From: Microcaldota archaeon
GTDB taxonomy: Archaea; Micrarchaeota; Micrarchaeia; Micrarchaeales; CABMGC01
NCBI GenBank assembly: GCA_021821605.1
Contig: JAKACG010000042.1
Span: 1-6,368 of the forward strand
Direction: 5' to 3'
DNA length: 6,368 nt
Every line of letters begins with the position of its first letter. The first letter of the stretch is position 1. The notes beneath the pieces were generated by a model. That model worked only from the letters and a program-made list of their open reading frames with translations. It ran no database searches and was not told the DNA's origin. Positions 5,015 to 6,368 of the stretch are shown here, piece after piece. Made by a program: the position numbers and the translations under genes.

Positions 5015-5623
5015 TCACTTCTTTGCTGCCTGAGGTTTGGCGTGTTGTGATTTGCCTTTTGTTTCTTTGACCTTTTTATCTTTTGAACCAGAGTCCTTTA
5101 ACCATTCATACTTTCCAAGACCATCTGGCCTCATTGTAAGAGCTATTTTAGTATCTTTTATATTGTTCTTTAAGCTTATGGTTGAAACCTTAGCGTACAC
5201 TATATCGCCTTTTTTAAGGCTTTTTCCTGTATTCCTTGAAACAAATGAACCTGATTTTCTATCGTAATTTATGAAGTCGTTTGTTATTTGTGACATATGC
5301 ACAAGACCATCTATTGGACCAAGTCTTACAAAACAGCCAAAATCTACAAGCTCTGATACCTCTCCTGTAACAACCTCGCCAACCTCAAGATTAAATGAAA
5401 GTATATCAAACGATACGTTGTGATGTGTTGATGGATCTCCTGGAAGTATAAAGCCATCACTTATTTCACGCACATCAAAAAGAGCCAGAATTATGCCTAA
5501 CTGTTTGTCTATTGTTCGCTCATATCTTGCACGCAGTATTGACATTGCAGCTTTTGATATATCCTCGCCGAAGCGGCTTGGAGGTATGCTTATTGTATCT
5601 TTTATAGTATGTACATAATACAA
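5015..5623 (-). CDS. rpoE: DNA-directed RNA polymerase subunit Rpo7 (RpoE')
   Basis: This 202-residue subunit forms the RNA polymerase stalk with Rpo4 (RpoF), helping promoter opening and binding emerging RNA. The N-terminal RNP-like domain (1-78) begins MYYVHTIKDTISIPP and has FGEDI and the ELGxIL-like KQLGIILALFDV. The S1/OB domain (about 82-164) carries GEVVTGEVSELVDFGCFVRL and DGLVHMSQI. LTMRPDGLGKYEWL (152-165) is the usual archaeal ending, followed by a lysine-rich tail (about 166-202) longer than many orthologs have. The start is a TTG at 5623, not the longer in-frame TTG at 5650: AGGTGA (5633-5628) lies four bases before it, and the resulting N-terminus matches the family's usual 'MYxI/VxxxDTVxVPP'. 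It lies between a PIN-domain gene (62-base gap) and spt4 (4-base gap). Confidence 0.93.
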   Translation of the reverse strand: MYYVHTIKDTISIPPSRFGEDISKAAMSILRARYERTIDKQLGIILALFDVREISDGFILPGDPSTHHNVSFDILSFNLEVGEVVTGEVSELVDFGCFVRLGPIDGLVHMSQITNDFINYDRKSGSFVSRNTGKSLKKGDIVYAKVSTISLKNNIKDTKIALTMRPDGLGKYEWLKDSGSKDKKVKETKGKSQHAKPQAAKK

Positions 5624-5627
5624 AATC

Positions 5628-5633
5628 TCACCT
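5628..5633 (-). promoter_or_regulatory. Ribosome-binding site that fixes the rpoE' TTG start
   Basis: AGGTGA on the minus strand, four bases before TTG 5623, is the best Shine-Dalgarno in the window. It lies inside the longer possible reading frame from 5650, so it argues for the downstream TTG. A TATA-like TTAAATTA at 5677-5670 would give a start near 5648 and a leader of about 25 bases, so rpoE' may have its own promoter besides read-through from the PIN gene. Confidence 0.7.
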
Positions 5634-5685
5634 AAGGGTTGAAAATTCAATTAGTATTGAGCAGTAAATTAATTTAAGCTTATCG

Positions 5686-6057
5686 TTATCTTAGAGTTCC
5701 TGTTTTTGTAACGCTTAATGTGCGTATTCCCATATCTCTTAGCTTTTTTTTAAGTTTTATATCATTTGTGCACACTATATATTTTTTCCTTTTAGACAGT
5801 TCAAATATCCATTTATCAACGTAAATATTTGATTCTTCTACTCTTATTTTATGTTTTTTTATAGAGTTTATGGCTACAACGGCAAACGGCTTTAGCTTAG
5901 TTTTAGATGCTGCAAACTTCTCAAGCTCTAATATTACACCCTTTGATATTATTGGATAGTACTCGTTAGCGCTTTCTATCTCATCTAGGATATCACTGCC
6001 ATTTGCCAGTGAGAAAAGTATTGAACTGGTGTCTATTATTAACTCTTCTTTTTCCAT
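5686..6057 (-). CDS. PIN-domain ribonuclease, archaeal Fcf1-like
   Basis: This 123-residue protein is a complete single PIN domain. It starts EELIIDTSSILF with D9, then ISKGVILELEKFA with E44, D81 in YVDKWIFELSKRKK, and the closing IVCTNDIKLKKKLRDMGI with D99. These four acidic residues are the expected metal ligands of a PIN nuclease. The pattern resembles the archaeal family related to eukaryotic Fcf1/Utp24, which acts in rRNA processing; its gene commonly sits beside rpoE', often after aIF2-gamma. The alternative is a VapC-type toxin, but no antitoxin-like gene precedes it. The gene upstream is divergent, and the next one downstream is rpoE'. ATG 6057 is chosen over an in-frame TTG at 6078 because a TATA box lies about 29 bases upstream, fitting a leaderless mRNA. 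Confidence 0.82.
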   Translation of the reverse strand: MEKEELIIDTSSILFSLANGSDILDEIESANEYYPIISKGVILELEKFAASKTKLKPFAVVAINSIKKHKIRVEESNIYVDKWIFELSKRKKYIVCTNDIKLKKKLRDMGIRTLSVTKTGTLR

Positions 6058-6080
6058 GCAATCTTCTTTTCTATGCAAAA

Positions 6081-6104
6081 ATATTTATAACAGGATATAT
6101 TAAA
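6081..6104. promoter_or_regulatory. Divergent promoters of the PIN and Fe-S scaffold genes
   Basis: On the minus strand TTATAAATAT (6090-6081) is centred about 29 bases before ATG 6057 and should start the PIN-rpoE'-spt4 transcript at about 6060. On the plus strand ATATTAAAA (6096-6104) is centred some 36 bases before ATG 6136, giving a start near 6126 and a leader of about 10 bases without a clear ribosome-binding site. The elements are only a few bases apart, so both genes may compete for TBP or share control. Confidence 0.5.
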
Positions 6105-6135
6105 AAGCTATTGGCTTGTTTGTTTTGGCGCTATT

Positions 6136-6368
6136 ATGGAACTCGATATGTATGCAGAGGAATTGATTCAAAGCTATGAACACCCTTTACATAAAGGTAT
6201 TATAGAAAATCCGACTTTAGAAAGGCATGAAGAAAATATATCATGCGGAGACAAAATAACCGTTTATATGAAATTAGAAAATGATAAGGTAGTTGATATA
6301 AAATTCAACGGATTAGGATGCGTAATATCAATGGGCTCTGCTGATATATTAATTGAGGAACTAAAAGG
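6136..6368 (+). CDS. SufU/IscU-like Fe-S cluster assembly scaffold (partial)
   Basis: The 77 complete codons visible match the N-terminal two thirds of a NifU_N/IscU/SufU protein. The start reads MYAEELIQSYEHPLHKG (M5-G21), equivalent to the family's 'LYxEVILDHYxxPRNxG'. It is followed by the first ligand motif SCGDKI (C37, D39) and the second, GLGCVISMGSADIL (C62). By family knowledge these residues, with a third cysteine beyond the edge, hold a nascent Fe-S cluster or zinc and accept sulfur from a cysteine desulfurase. GCVIS and the 'NP-T-LERH' region look closer to SufU than IscU. The usual NPxCGD is here NISCGD. ATG 6136 is taken as the start; ATG 6148 (M5) is possible. It is cut by the window end; divergent from the PIN gene. 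Confidence 0.87.
   Translation, partial: MELDMYAEELIQSYEHPLHKGIIENPTLERHEENISCGDKITVYMKLENDKVVDIKFNGLGCVISMGSADILIEELK

Noticed and set aside
5037..5267. Plus-strand open frame inside rpoE'
   Set aside because: It is antisense to the S1 domain and tail of a certain gene.
5686..6057. VapC toxin of a toxin-antitoxin pair
   Set aside because: No antitoxin-like small gene precedes it; it is the first gene before rpoE' and spt4, the usual context of the archaeal Fcf1-like PIN family.
1..6368. CRISPR array, insertion sequence or prophage
   Set aside because: There are no regularly spaced repeats, transposase or integrase frames, or terminal inverted repeats; the gene content is mostly housekeeping.

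Overview
The window is A+T-rich archaeal chromosome. The archaeal call rests on RNA polymerase subunits Rpo7 (RpoE') and Spt4, an archaeal-style GluRS, a FKBP with an archaeal-type C-terminal extension, AsnC/Lrp-family regulators, and TATA boxes about 22-31 bases before several start codons. Compact spacing, high A+T and an unusual GluRS would suit a small-genome DPANN/ARMAN-like archaeon, but that placement is inference.

Layout, left to right. (1) 1-759 is a regulatory locus. The N-terminal helix-turn-helix of an Lrp/AsnC regulator leaves the window on the minus strand (143 to 1), and a stand-alone AsnC/RAM ligand-binding-domain protein reads right (484-759). The 340-base spacer between them holds a TATA box at each end, a 15-bp palindrome, A-tract repeats and a GC-richer block with a perfect 10-bp inverted repeat. 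(2) 783-3808 (minus) is a three-gene unit in the order secreted sequon-rich protein, GluRS (gltX), then an unrecognised lysine-rich helical protein. Junctions are 0 and 14 bases, with GGTG ribosome-binding sites. (3) 3923-4621 (plus) is a two-domain FKBP-type prolyl isomerase, divergent from unit 2, followed by a hairpin and T-tracts. (4) 4822-6057 (minus) is PIN-domain protein, rpoE', spt4. (5) From 6136 (plus), divergent from the PIN gene, a SufU/IscU-like Fe-S scaffold runs off the right edge.

How it works together. Units 2 and 4 concern information processing: tRNA charging, transcription elongation, and probable RNA cleavage. Promoter-proximal genes tend to have a TATA box placing the transcript start at or near the start codon, so leaderless mRNA is likely. 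Genes internal to operons carry GGTG or GTGAT ribosome-binding sites, often inside the preceding gene's end. Several start codons are set from these signals, notably a TTG start for rpoE' at 5623.

Nothing here proves a new system. The best leads are the divergent AsnC pair with its structured spacer, the deviant HIGH motif and eukaryote-like signatures of the GluRS, and the two unidentified proteins that flank gltX.
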